Origin: Myxococcus guangdongensis
Lineage (GTDB): Bacteria > Myxococcota > Myxococcia > Myxococcales > Myxococcaceae
Reading direction: 5' to 3'
Length of the DNA stretch: 64,000 nucleotides
Assembly (NCBI RefSeq): GCF_024198255.1
Contig: NZ_JAJVKW010000013.1
Location: forward strand, 62,001 to 126,000
In this document: positions 32,608-40,874 of the stretch, one piece after another
Layout of the letters: each line of letters opens with the position of its first letter
Position numbering within the stretch: the first letter of the stretch is position 1
Notes under the pieces: model-generated
Database searches by the model: none
What the model saw: the letters and a program-made list of their open reading frames with translations, nothing else
Told to the model about the DNA's origin: nothing
Translations under genes and position numbers: made by a program

Positions 32608-34437
32608 CTACTGCGCGGTGGTGAGGGTCCCCACCGCCACGTCGATGGACTGCAACGTTCCGGAGGCCGGCAGCGCGTGCGCCTTGCGGACACTCAGCGG
32701 CACCACCGTGCCCGCCGGCCTCTCGCCGGTGGCATCCACGGTCAGCGCCACGGACAGCAGCGCGCCGTCGTACGGGTGCGCCGGAGCGCCCTTCTGGTAC
32801 ACGCCCACGCTCAACGTGCCGCCCTTCACACCCGACTTGAGCAACCAGGGCGCGGCGCCGAGCGCGTAGCCCCGGTTGGCCACGTACTCGGAGCCCTCCA
32901 CGGGGGTCCAGGACGCGGTGGCCGCGTCCAGGCCCAGCGTCAGGTCCACGCCACGGCCGGACTGGCCCGCGGGCCCCACCAGGTCCAGCACCAACGTGTT
33001 GCCCGAGGACTGGCTCGCGTTGCGAACCAGGCGCCACCCCGTCCCCGTCGGGTCCACGTAGCTCACCGTGCCAGCGACGGGCACCGTGACGACGGCCGAG
33101 TCGGACTTCGTCGGGTCCGCCACGCTGGTCGCCGTCACGGTGTACGTCCCCGCCCGGCTCGGCGCGGTGTACACGCCGGAGCTGGTGACGGTGCCGTTGG
33201 CCGAACCCCCCTCGACGGCCCAGGTCACCGCGACGACGGTGGTGTTCGTCACTTCGGCTGAGAGCTCCACGCGAGCCCCCTGCCCCACCGTGGCCGTCTT
33301 CGGAGAGACCGTCACCGTCACCGGCCGGGCCACGAGGGGCTCGACGGTGAGGGTGGCCGAGTCGGACTTCGTCGGGTCCGCCACGCTGGTCGCCGTCACC
33401 GTGAACGTGCCCGCGCGGCGCGGCGCCCGGTACACGCCCGTGCTGCTCACGGTGCCGTTGTCGTCACCGCCCTCCACGGACCACTGCACCGCCAGGACGT
33501 TGGTCCCGGTGACCTGCGCGGACAGGGAGAAGGCGGCATCCTGCGCCACCGTGCCCGTCTTCGGGGAGACCGCCACCGCCACCGTCTCGACGATGATGGG
33601 CTCCACCGTGATGGAGGCCGAGCCCTTCTTCGTCGGGTCCGCCACGCTGGTCGCCGTCACCGTGAACGTGCCCGCCTTCTTCGGCGCCCGGTACACGCCC
33701 GTGCTGCTGACGTAACCGTTCTCATCGCCACCCTCCACGGTCCACTGCACCGCCAGGTTGTTCGTCCCGGAGACCTCCGCCGTCAGCTGCACGGTGCCCT
33801 CCCAGGGGGTGCTGGCCGTCGCGGGGCTCACCGTCACGTTCACCTCCCCGACGACGACGGGCTCCACGGTGATGGAGGCGGAGCCCTGCTTCGTCGGGTC
33901 CGCCACGCTGGTCGCCGTCACGGTGTACGTGCCCGCCTTGTCCGGCGCGGTGTAGCGGCCCGTGCTGCTGACGGTGCCGTTCTCGTCGCCACCCTCCACG
34001 GCCCACTGCACCGCGGTGATGGAGGAGCCGGAGACCTCCGCCGTGAGATTCACGGACGTCCCCTGCCCGAGCGTCGCCACCTCCGGCGTCACCTTCACCA
34101 GGACCGTCGGCGTCTGGACCGCCTCCACCGTGACGGTGGCCGAGTCCTTCTTCGAGGTGTCCACCGCGTTGGTGGCCACCACCGTGTACGTGCCTGCCTC
34201 GGCCGGCGCGGTGTAGACGCCCGCGCTGCTGATGGAGCCGTGGGAGTCGCCGCCCTCCACCGACCAGAGGATGCGCGCGGCCTTCGAGTCCTTCACCGAA
34301 GCGCTGAAGGTCGTCTTCTCACCGGCCTTCACCGTGACGCTCTTCGGCGTCACCGTCACCGGCCCCGAATCGGAGTCGGAGCAGGCCACCAGCGCCCCCA
34401 TCAGGAGCGGAACAATGAGCTTCATCCACGTTTTCAT
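32608..34437 (-). CDS. Lipoprotein with five Ig-like repeats and a cohesin-like C-terminal domain
   Basis: A 609-residue surface lipoprotein. The signal ends MGALVAC (Cys19). Five tandem Ig-like repeats of exactly 87 residues follow; each ends with a GTYTVTATSVADPT-type strand and contains SVEGGDxNGxxSSxGVY. The last ~150 residues are different: LDLVGPAGQSGRGVDLTLGL, SVGVYQKG and GALLSVALTV resemble the beta-sandwich of type I cohesins. The upstream gene, six bases away in the same operon, ends in a dockerin, so this protein may hold that protease at the cell surface. The cohesin match is by eye and moderate; the Ig repeats are certain. Confidence 0.82.
   Translation of the reverse strand: MKTWMKLIVPLLMGALVACSDSDSGPVTVTPKSVTVKAGEKTTFSASVKDSKAARILWSVEGGDSHGSISSAGVYTAPAEAGTYTVVATNAVDTSKKDSATVTVEAVQTPTVLVKVTPEVATLGQGTSVNLTAEVSGSSITAVQWAVEGGDENGTVSSTGRYTAPDKAGTYTVTATSVADPTKQGSASITVEPVVVGEVNVTVSPATASTPWEGTVQLTAEVSGTNNLAVQWTVEGGDENGYVSSTGVYRAPKKAGTFTVTATSVADPTKKGSASITVEPIIVETVAVAVSPKTGTVAQDAAFSLSAQVTGTNVLAVQWSVEGGDDNGTVSSTGVYRAPRRAGTFTVTATSVADPTKSDSATLTVEPLVARPVTVTVSPKTATVGQGARVELSAEVTNTTVVAVTWAVEGGSANGTVTSSGVYTAPSRAGTYTVTATSVADPTKSDSAVVTVPVAGTVSYVDPTGTGWRLVRNASQSSGNTLVLDLVGPAGQSGRGVDLTLGLDAATASWTPVEGSEYVANRGYALGAAPWLLKSGVKGGTLSVGVYQKGAPAHPYDGALLSVALTVDATGERPAGTVVPLSVRKAHALPASGTLQSIDVAVGTLTTAQ
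33060..34365 (-). repeat. Five tandem 261-bp Ig-domain repeats
   Basis: Equivalent positions fall at 33137, 33398, 33659, 33920 and 34181, a constant 261-bp step (87 codons). Units are very similar in DNA, so slippage or recombination could change copy number. Confidence 0.88.
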
Positions 34438-34443
34438 GGGGGA

Positions 34444-37400
34444 TTACCGTCCGAACTGATTGACGAAGAGGGTGATGTCGCTGTCGCTCACGGAGCCGAC
34501 GCCGTCGAGGTTCGTCGCCTCGGAGCCGGAGGTGCCGTAGTCCTGCGCGAGCAGGCCCATGTCCTCTCCGTCCACGACGTTGTCGCCATTGATGTCGCCC
34601 GTGTAGACCCGGACGCTCGCCACGGCCTTCGCCGTCGGCACCACGACGCTCGCGGCGGACACGTGGCACAGGCCCCGGACCGTCGGCGCGGCGTAGACGC
34701 CGTCCTCACTCACGGTGCCGCAGACGCGGCCCTCGGACACCGACCAGGTCACCGCCGTGTCCACCGCGTACGACACGTTCGCCCGCAGGGTGACGGACTC
34801 GCCCACCGGCACCACGTGCTGCGCCTCCGCCAGCTCCACCACCACCGGATGCAGCGTGAAGGGCGTGGTCGCCTTCGACGAGTGGCCATAGGCGTCGTAC
34901 GCCACCGCCTCCAGGACATGCTCCCCCGGCGCCAGCGGAATCGGGAACAGCGGCAGCGTGTACGGCGCGGCCGTGCTCGTGCCCTTCAGCGCGCCGTCCA
35001 CGTAGAACTCCACGTGCGTCACCCCCGTGTCGTCGGTGGCCTCGGCCCGCATCGTGTAGTTCTCGTACAGGCCCTCCACGCTGGCGGTGATGCTCGGCGC
35101 GCCCAGGTCCTGGACGGTGGAGTTGCGCACGTCGAAGCTCACCGTGCGCTCCGTCGCGTTGCCCGCCTTGTCCGTGGCCGTCGCCTTGAACTGGTGCGTT
35201 CCGTTGGACAGGGTCCGCGTGTCGAACGCCGTCGCGTAGACGCCGTCGACGTCCGTGAACGCGCTCACCGGGGTGCCGTCCACCTCGAACGCGAGCGAGG
35301 ACGTCCAGACGTTGTCGCTCACGGTCGCCGTGAGCTGCACCGTCCCGTAGCTGCCCTCGACCGCGGCCACCAGCGTGGGGCGCTGGATGTCCGGCTGGGT
35401 CGAGGTGACCAGGTTCACGTCGTCCAGGAAGAACTGGGTGACCTCGCCCGCCATCTGCGGGGCCGCCGTCTGGTCCACGTCGAAGAACAGCTGCACCGTC
35501 TGCCCGCGGTACGCCGTCAAATCGAAGCGGTGCTGACGGTATTCGCCGTCGGTGTCATCCACGTCGGAGATCACCTTCAGCGTCGCCAGCTCCGTGCCCG
35601 CGGAGTCCCGGACCTTCGGGCTGAAGGTGTGGTGGGGCACCGCCTCCGTGAACGCGCCGTTGTAGATGCGCAGCCAGAAGCTGAAGATGGCCGAGGTCGC
35701 CGTCGCCGGAATGGCCACGGACTGCCGCACGGAGTGCCGCGCCGGCCCCGGGTTGGTCCAGAAGACATACATACGGCTGCCCGTATGCGAGAAGGACGCG
35801 TTGCTGAGGATGCCCGCCGAGCCCGACAAGGTCGTCACCCCTGTCCAGCTCCCGGAGGTCTCGAAGCTGGGGTTGAGCACGCGCTGGGTGGAGGTGGTGT
35901 CCACGTAGAACGTCACCGCGGCGGACTCCGCCGGGTTGCCGCCCGCATCGGTGGCGCGGGCGACGAGCGTGTGCGCGCCCGCCGTCAGCGTGGAGAGGTT
36001 GACGACCCGGGAGAACGACTTGACCGAGTTGCCCAGGGACACACCGTCGACCAGGAACTCCACCGCGTTGACGAAGCCGTTGTCGGACACCTCCGCGAGG
36101 TAGCCCACGCGCGTGCCGGAGAAGACCACGCGGGCATTGACCCGGGGCGCCTCGGCGTCCGCGGCGCGGAGGATTCGCAGCGAGAAGTCATCCAGCTGGA
36201 AGTTGGTGGGGAGCGAGGCGTTCTCGCTGCCCTCCACGAAGAGGCGCACCGTCTGGCCCGCGTAGGCCGTCAGGTCCACGCTCTGCTGCACCCAGCCCAG
36301 CGTCGCGTCCAGGTTGGACCACGTCGCCACCGTCCCCAGCACCGTGCCGGAGGTGTCGCGCACCTGCAGCGTCAGCGTGTCGCGGACCGCGGTGGTGGTC
36401 GTCTCGGAGGTGGTGAGGTTGAGGAAGAAGGTCAGCGCGGCGTGGGTGACGCCGGAGGGGATGGTGACGTCCTGCCACAGCCGGTCGACGTGCGTCGTGC
36501 CCCAGCCGTTGAGCCACACGAAGCCCTGGCCGGAGCGCGGGCCGGAGGAGACCGGGAAGTTGATGTTCTCCGGCGGGTCCGCCAGCCAGCCCTGGCCGCC
36601 CAGCTCGAAGCCCGGGTCGCTCAGGAGCTGCTCGAAGCTGTTGGCGACGGAGAAGCTCGCCGGCGCGGACGCCGTGGAGTTGCCGGCCGCGTCGTAGGCC
36701 ACCGCCACCAGCTGGTGCGGGCCGTTGGACAGCGGGCTCGAGTCCAGCGGGAGCTGGTACGGCTGGGCGGAGACATTCCCCGCCAGTGCGCCGTCGACGA
36801 AGAACTCCACGCGCGCCACGCCGACGTTGTCGTCGGCGAACGCCTGCAGCTGGAAGTCCGGCGCGCTGCCGGAGACGCTCGCGAAGACGGTGGGGGCCGT
36901 GCGGTCGTCGTACGTCCCGGCGGTGTAGCCCACGTTGATGGCCGCGAAGGCGTTCTGCACCGCCCGGTACTCGTTCGACTGGGAGCCGAAGAGGTCCGCC
37001 GCGGCCTGGAGGCTGCTGGTGCGGGCCGACAGGTAGTTGGACGACGGGAACAGGTAGACGGTGAGCGCGCGGTACCAGATGGCCGCCGCCTTGTCGTTGC
37101 CGATGCCCCGCATGCCCGAGGGCAGATAGGTGCTGGAGTAGTCGGTGCCGACGGACAGCGGCTGGGCGCCCTGCGACAGGAAGTAGAAGGCGCGGTTCAT
37201 CGGGCCGCTGCTGAAGTGCACGTCGATGTTGCGCAGGCCCGGGTACCAGGCGTCCACGCTCACGCCGTCCAGCGACGGGCGGAACATGACGCGCATCGGG
37301 CGGGCGCTGAGCTGCTCGGCGATGAGCCAGTTGCCACCGACATCACCAATGACGTTGCCGCGGCCGTTGGCCACCCAGAACTCCGTCAGCGTCCCGAAGA

Positions 37401-38667
37401 TGTCCGAGTTGGCCTCGTTGAGGCCGCCGGACTCGCCGTCGTAGATGAGGCCGGCCGTCTGCGAGGTGACGCCGTGGGACATCTCATGGCCCGTCACGTC
37501 GAGCACGGCCATGGACTTCATGCCACCGGCGGCCGGGAACGAGCCGTCGCCGTAGCTCATGCAGAAGCAGCCGTCGCTCCAGAAGGCGTTGTCGTAGAGG
37601 GTGCTGGCGTGCACGCGGTTGTAGGTGGGCGAGCCGAAGCCGTCCACGCCGTCGCGGCCGAAGATGCGCTTGTAGAAGTCCCACGTCGCCAGCAGGCCGA
37701 AGTGCGCGTCGACGGCGGCCGTCTGCCCGTTGGTGCTCAGGGTGTTGTTCGCGCCGACGATGTAGTTCTGCCCGTCGCCCCAGACGTTGTCGGCGTCGGT
37801 GTAGAGGGTCAGCGTGGGGACGACGCCGTTCTGCACGTCGGCGTGGTTCACGTCATAGGTGCGGATGCCCTCGCCACCGGCGCGCGTGACGTCGCGCAGC
37901 TCGAAGAGGCCCTGGGCGTTCTGGAAGACGTCCAGCGAGACGTCCCCGCTGTACTGCGAGCGGCCGAGGCCCCTGGCGGCGGCGGTCTGGAGCGAGTTCC
38001 ACTTCTTCAGCACGTCGCCCGACTGCGCGTCGATGATGAAGTCCGTGTGCTTGACGCCGTCCTTCGTGTTCTCCAGCTCGGTGTGCACGTGGTACGCGAG
38101 CCGGTAGGCCACGACCTCCGTGTCGAAGTCCGCCGCGTTCTGCTGCGCGACGGGCTTGCCGGGGTAGCGGTTCACCAGCCGCGTCTGGGGATAGACGATG
38201 AGCTCGCCCTTCGGCGTGACGCTGAACGGGCCCTTGGGCGCCAGCTCCTGCGTGGCCTTCGTCACCGCGGAGCGCGCGTCCAGCCTGGGCGTCACGTCCA
38301 GGCGGATGCCCTTGCGCAGGCCGTCGGTGGTGATGCGGAGGTCCTTGGCGGACGCTCCCTGATGCGTGATGGCCGCCGCGCCCCATACGGGGATTCCCTG
38401 GTAGGTCTGAGCAAAGCGCGCGTGCGTCTGACCAAAGACATCCGTGCTGGAGCTGGATAGCCGGAAGTCATCCCGAGAACTCAATCCGAGCTCGAGACTT
38501 CGTGATTTGAGACTTGTCAGGGATTCCGCCACACGAGCGGATTCGCGGACCTTGAGTTGTGTCAGCGCGGGTTGTGAGACGGGGGTGAGCTTCTCAGCCG
38601 CGAGGGATGAGCTCGCCGAGACAAGACTCGCGAGGAGCAGAGGCCAACGAGGCCACGGCTTGGACAT
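34444..38667 (-). CDS. M4 (thermolysin-family) metalloprotease with Ig-like/adhesive domains and C-terminal dockerin
   Basis: A 1,407-residue secreted protease. A signal peptide (~24 residues) is followed by an FTP/PepSY-type propeptide and the M4 catalytic domain, with zinc site H394-EMS-H398 and E418 (GGLNEANSD), the thermolysin spacing, and catalytic His in DVHFSSGPMN. After residue ~600 come Ig-like segments (APTVFASVSG; APRVNARVV) and two jelly-roll modules (GFELGGQGWLAD; SFETSGSWTGV). The last ~55 residues form a type I dockerin: GDINGDNVVDGEDMGLL, then LDGVGSVSDSDITLF, two calcium loops. GGAG lies nine bases before ATG 38667. It is the first gene of a two-gene operon with the Ig/cohesin-like lipoprotein. 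Confidence 0.92.
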   Translation of the reverse strand: MSKPWPRWPLLLASLVSASSSLAAEKLTPVSQPALTQLKVRESARVAESLTSLKSRSLELGLSSRDDFRLSSSSTDVFGQTHARFAQTYQGIPVWGAAAITHQGASAKDLRITTDGLRKGIRLDVTPRLDARSAVTKATQELAPKGPFSVTPKGELIVYPQTRLVNRYPGKPVAQQNAADFDTEVVAYRLAYHVHTELENTKDGVKHTDFIIDAQSGDVLKKWNSLQTAAARGLGRSQYSGDVSLDVFQNAQGLFELRDVTRAGGEGIRTYDVNHADVQNGVVPTLTLYTDADNVWGDGQNYIVGANNTLSTNGQTAAVDAHFGLLATWDFYKRIFGRDGVDGFGSPTYNRVHASTLYDNAFWSDGCFCMSYGDGSFPAAGGMKSMAVLDVTGHEMSHGVTSQTAGLIYDGESGGLNEANSDIFGTLTEFWVANGRGNVIGDVGGNWLIAEQLSARPMRVMFRPSLDGVSVDAWYPGLRNIDVHFSSGPMNRAFYFLSQGAQPLSVGTDYSSTYLPSGMRGIGNDKAAAIWYRALTVYLFPSSNYLSARTSSLQAAADLFGSQSNEYRAVQNAFAAINVGYTAGTYDDRTAPTVFASVSGSAPDFQLQAFADDNVGVARVEFFVDGALAGNVSAQPYQLPLDSSPLSNGPHQLVAVAYDAAGNSTASAPASFSVANSFEQLLSDPGFELGGQGWLADPPENINFPVSSGPRSGQGFVWLNGWGTTHVDRLWQDVTIPSGVTHAALTFFLNLTTSETTTTAVRDTLTLQVRDTSGTVLGTVATWSNLDATLGWVQQSVDLTAYAGQTVRLFVEGSENASLPTNFQLDDFSLRILRAADAEAPRVNARVVFSGTRVGYLAEVSDNGFVNAVEFLVDGVSLGNSVKSFSRVVNLSTLTAGAHTLVARATDAGGNPAESAAVTFYVDTTSTQRVLNPSFETSGSWTGVTTLSGSAGILSNASFSHTGSRMYVFWTNPGPARHSVRQSVAIPATATSAIFSFWLRIYNGAFTEAVPHHTFSPKVRDSAGTELATLKVISDVDDTDGEYRQHRFDLTAYRGQTVQLFFDVDQTAAPQMAGEVTQFFLDDVNLVTSTQPDIQRPTLVAAVEGSYGTVQLTATVSDNVWTSSLAFEVDGTPVSAFTDVDGVYATAFDTRTLSNGTHQFKATATDKAGNATERTVSFDVRNSTVQDLGAPSITASVEGLYENYTMRAEATDDTGVTHVEFYVDGALKGTSTAAPYTLPLFPIPLAPGEHVLEAVAYDAYGHSSKATTPFTLHPVVVELAEAQHVVPVGESVTLRANVSYAVDTAVTWSVSEGRVCGTVSEDGVYAAPTVRGLCHVSAASVVVPTAKAVASVRVYTGDINGDNVVDGEDMGLLAQDYGTSGSEATNLDGVGSVSDSDITLFVNQFGR
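34447..34605 (-). other. Dockerin-coding segment of the M4 protease
   Basis: Two F-hand calcium-binding loops (DINGDNVVDGED and NLDGVGSVSDSD) encoded at the 3' end of the protease gene, separated by ~20 residues as in cellulosome dockerins. The second loop deviates slightly (GVGS), which is common outside clostridia. Confidence 0.75.
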
Positions 38668-38801
38668 TGGGTTGACTCCACACTGCGTACGAGGGGGCTC
38701 CCGCCGTCAGCCCGGGGGCGGCGTGATTGTCCAACAGCATACCGTATTGAAACGCGGGAATAACAAGTGGGGCCCCACGGACCGCAGAATCCCCTGTCAA
38801 A

Positions 38802-38866
38802 CCCGTGAGAGTTGTTTGTTTTTCACGGGCCACACGATGTGAAACGGGAGTTGCGCCAGTTTCACA
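38802..38866. promoter_or_regulatory. Clustered inverted repeats upstream of the M4 protease
   Basis: Two adjacent perfect inverted repeats: CCCGTGA (38802-38808) with TCACGGG (38823-38829), and TGTGAAAC (38838-38845) with GTTTCACA (38859-38866). They share a GTGAAA/TTTCAC core and lie ~135-200 bp upstream of the protease start. The rest of 38668-39022 shows no convincing gene. Candidate regulator sites; the regulator is unknown. Confidence 0.4.
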
Positions 38867-39022
38867 GTCCGCTCGCCTGGCTGCCTCCTATCGATGAACA
38901 GGATTTCATCGAGGGGCGCGTGCGGCTTCGTCGTCCAGCGGCCCCGCCTTCATCACAGACACAGCGTATGGGCGAGCCGAGGCAACCCCTTCCTCGGCTG
39001 AGCGTGGAGCACGGGCACGCGT

Positions 39023-39847
39023 CTACGCGGCCCTGCCCTCCATCAGCCCGCGAATCTTCACCGCGTCCGCCTCTTCCAGCGGGTTGTAGACCAGCATGGC
39101 CAGGTCGGGCCGGCCGTCCACGGCGAAGGACGAGTACTCCAGCGAGAGGGAGCCCAGCACGGGATGGCGCAGCCGCTTCACGCCCTCGCCGAAGCTCCTC
39201 ACATCGTTGTCGCGCCACATCGCCGCGAACTCCGGACTGGCCTGGCACAGCTCGTCCACCATCGGCTGCACCGTCTCGGCTGCCCCCGCGCGCGCCGCGT
39301 CGCCGCGAAACACGCCGACCACGAACCGCGCCACCGACTCCCAATCGAAGTTGAGCTCGCGCGCCTTCGGGTTCAGGAATATCTGCCGCAACACATTGCG
39401 ACGGTCCGGCGGCAGCGTGCCGTAGTCCGTCAACACGACCGCCGCGGCGCGATTCCAGGCCACGATGTCCCAGGTCGCGGTGCGCACCATCGCCGGGCAG
39501 ACGCCCATCGAATCCAGCACGCGCTGCAGGCGCGGTGTGACGCCTTCCACGGGCCGGTATCTCACCTCCGGCGGCCGCCCCAATCCCAACAGGAACAGGT
39601 GCTCGCGCTCGACGTCGGTCAGCATCAGCGCCTGGGAGAGGCGGTCCAACACCTGCGCCGAGGGCGCGCCGCCCCGGCCCTGCTCCAGCCAGCTGTACCA
39701 GGTGGGGCTGATGCTGGCCCGCTGCGCCACCTCCTCGCGCCGCAGCCCGGCCGTGCGCCGACGGCCGGCCGGATAGCCCAGGGCGACGGGGTCGAGCCGG
39801 GTCCGCCGCTCCTTCAAATAGGCACCCAGTGGAGTCTCGTTCGCCAT
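39023..39847 (-). CDS. XRE-type regulator with MmyB-like ligand domain
   Basis: A 274-residue helix-turn-helix regulator. N-terminus: LGAYLKERRTRLDP, then GLRREEVAQRASISPTWYSW, the HTH, with LEQGRG after it. C-terminal residues ~105-265 match the MmyB-like PAS-related domain (MVRTATWDIVAWNRAAA; LNFDWESVARF) that binds fatty acids or similar ligands. Such regulators typically flank an oxidoreductase gene they control; here the SDR gene is divergent 100 bp away. ATG 39847 begins the domain directly, and the longer frame to 40168 is antisense noise. Confidence 0.88.
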   Translation of the reverse strand: MANETPLGAYLKERRTRLDPVALGYPAGRRRTAGLRREEVAQRASISPTWYSWLEQGRGGAPSAQVLDRLSQALMLTDVEREHLFLLGLGRPPEVRYRPVEGVTPRLQRVLDSMGVCPAMVRTATWDIVAWNRAAAVVLTDYGTLPPDRRNVLRQIFLNPKARELNFDWESVARFVVGVFRGDAARAGAAETVQPMVDELCQASPEFAAMWRDNDVRSFGEGVKRLRHPVLGSLSLEYSSFAVDGRPDLAMLVYNPLEEADAVKIRGLMEGRAA

Positions 39848-39947
39848 GAGCCCATCCTGTTGGTCGCTATACCTGGATAACCTCTCGACTTTAACAGGAT
39901 GAAGAACCCGCTCACAGTGCCCGCCTGTCACGAAACAGGAGGTGCAC

Positions 39948-40817
39948 ATGAAGGTGTTCGTTACGGGAGCCACCGGTTGGGTCGGCTCGCGCGTGGTCCA
40001 GGAGCTGCTCACGGCCGGGCACCAGGTGCTGGGGCTCGCCCGCTCGGAGGACAAGGCGGCCGGCCTGGCTCGGACTGGCGCCCGGGTGCTGCTCGCCACC
40101 CTGGACGACCTGGGGGCGTTGGCCGACGCGGCCAGGCAGTCCGATGCGGTCATCCACCTGGCCTTCAATCACGACTTCTCGCGGTTCGCCGACAATGCCA
40201 GACAGGACCAGCGCGCCATCGAGGTGCTGGGCGAAGCGCTGACGGGCACGGACAAGCCGCTGCTGGTGACCTCCGGCGTGGCACGGCTGACGCCCGGCCG
40301 CGTCCCCACCGAGGCCGACATGCCTGTCGACCACCCCGACTATCCGCGCCGCTCGGAGAGCGCGGCCATGCTGCTGGCCGAGCGCGGCGTCCGCGCGGCC
40401 ACGGTGCGGCTGCCTCCCTCGGTCCATGGCGTGGGGGACCACGGCTTCGTGCCCTTCCTGATTCAGCTGGCGCGCGAGAAGGGCGTCTCGGCGTACCTCG
40501 GAGAGGGCACCAATCGCTGGTCCGCCGTGCACGTGTCGGATGCCGGTCGGCTGTATCGACTGGCGCTGGAGCACGGCGTGAGCGAGCGCACCTATCACGC
40601 CATCGCGGAGGAAGGCGTCGCCCTGCGCGACATCGCGCGCGTCATCGGCCGCCGCCTGGGCGTGCCCGTCGAGCCGCGTGGCCGCGAGCACTTCGGCTGG
40701 CTCGCGAACTTCTCCTTGGCCGACATGCCCGCATCGAGCGAACGCACCCGGAGCGTGCTGGGATGGCACCCCTCCGGACCGGCGTTGCTCGCGGACATCG
40801 AGCATCCCGACTACTGA
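39948..40817 (+). CDS. NAD(P)-dependent SDR/epimerase-like oxidoreductase
   Basis: A 289-residue extended SDR of the NmrA/WcaG type. Rossmann motif KVFVTGATGWVGSRVV, then VIHLAFNHDFS. The active-site tyrosine, normally YxxxK, is not obvious: the region reads YPRRSESAAMLLAE, so Lys is replaced. GVGDHGFVPFLI and WSAVHVSDAGRLYRLAL follow as in sugar-epimerase-like proteins. ATG 39948 is preferred over GTG 39942 because AGGAGG ends just upstream. Probably regulated by the divergent XRE protein. Substrate unknown. Confidence 0.83.
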   Translation: MKVFVTGATGWVGSRVVQELLTAGHQVLGLARSEDKAAGLARTGARVLLATLDDLGALADAARQSDAVIHLAFNHDFSRFADNARQDQRAIEVLGEALTGTDKPLLVTSGVARLTPGRVPTEADMPVDHPDYPRRSESAAMLLAERGVRAATVRLPPSVHGVGDHGFVPFLIQLAREKGVSAYLGEGTNRWSAVHVSDAGRLYRLALEHGVSERTYHAIAEEGVALRDIARVIGRRLGVPVEPRGREHFGWLANFSLADMPASSERTRSVLGWHPSGPALLADIEHPDY

Positions 40818-40830
40818 CAGGATTGAGGAA

Positions 40831-40861
40831 GCGCGGACGGGCCAGCCTCGCCCGTCCGCGC
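40831..40861. terminator. 12-bp perfect hairpin between convergent genes
   Basis: GCGCGGACGGGC (40831-40842) pairs exactly with 40850-40861 over a seven-base loop. It serves the SDR gene and the convergent RCC1 lipoprotein gene in either direction. Confidence 0.7.
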
Positions 40862-40874
40862 CGTCCTCGCGCGA

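Noticed and set aside
33060-34365. The 261-bp repeat considered as a CRISPR or minisatellite
   Set aside because: The repeats are in-frame Ig-domain codons with no spacers.
34240-38460. 1,406-codon open frame on the plus strand
   Set aside because: It is exactly antisense to the M4 protease gene, whose domains and catalytic residues are clear. The plus-strand translation is Arg/His/Val-rich with no domain, as expected for the shadow of a high-GC gene.
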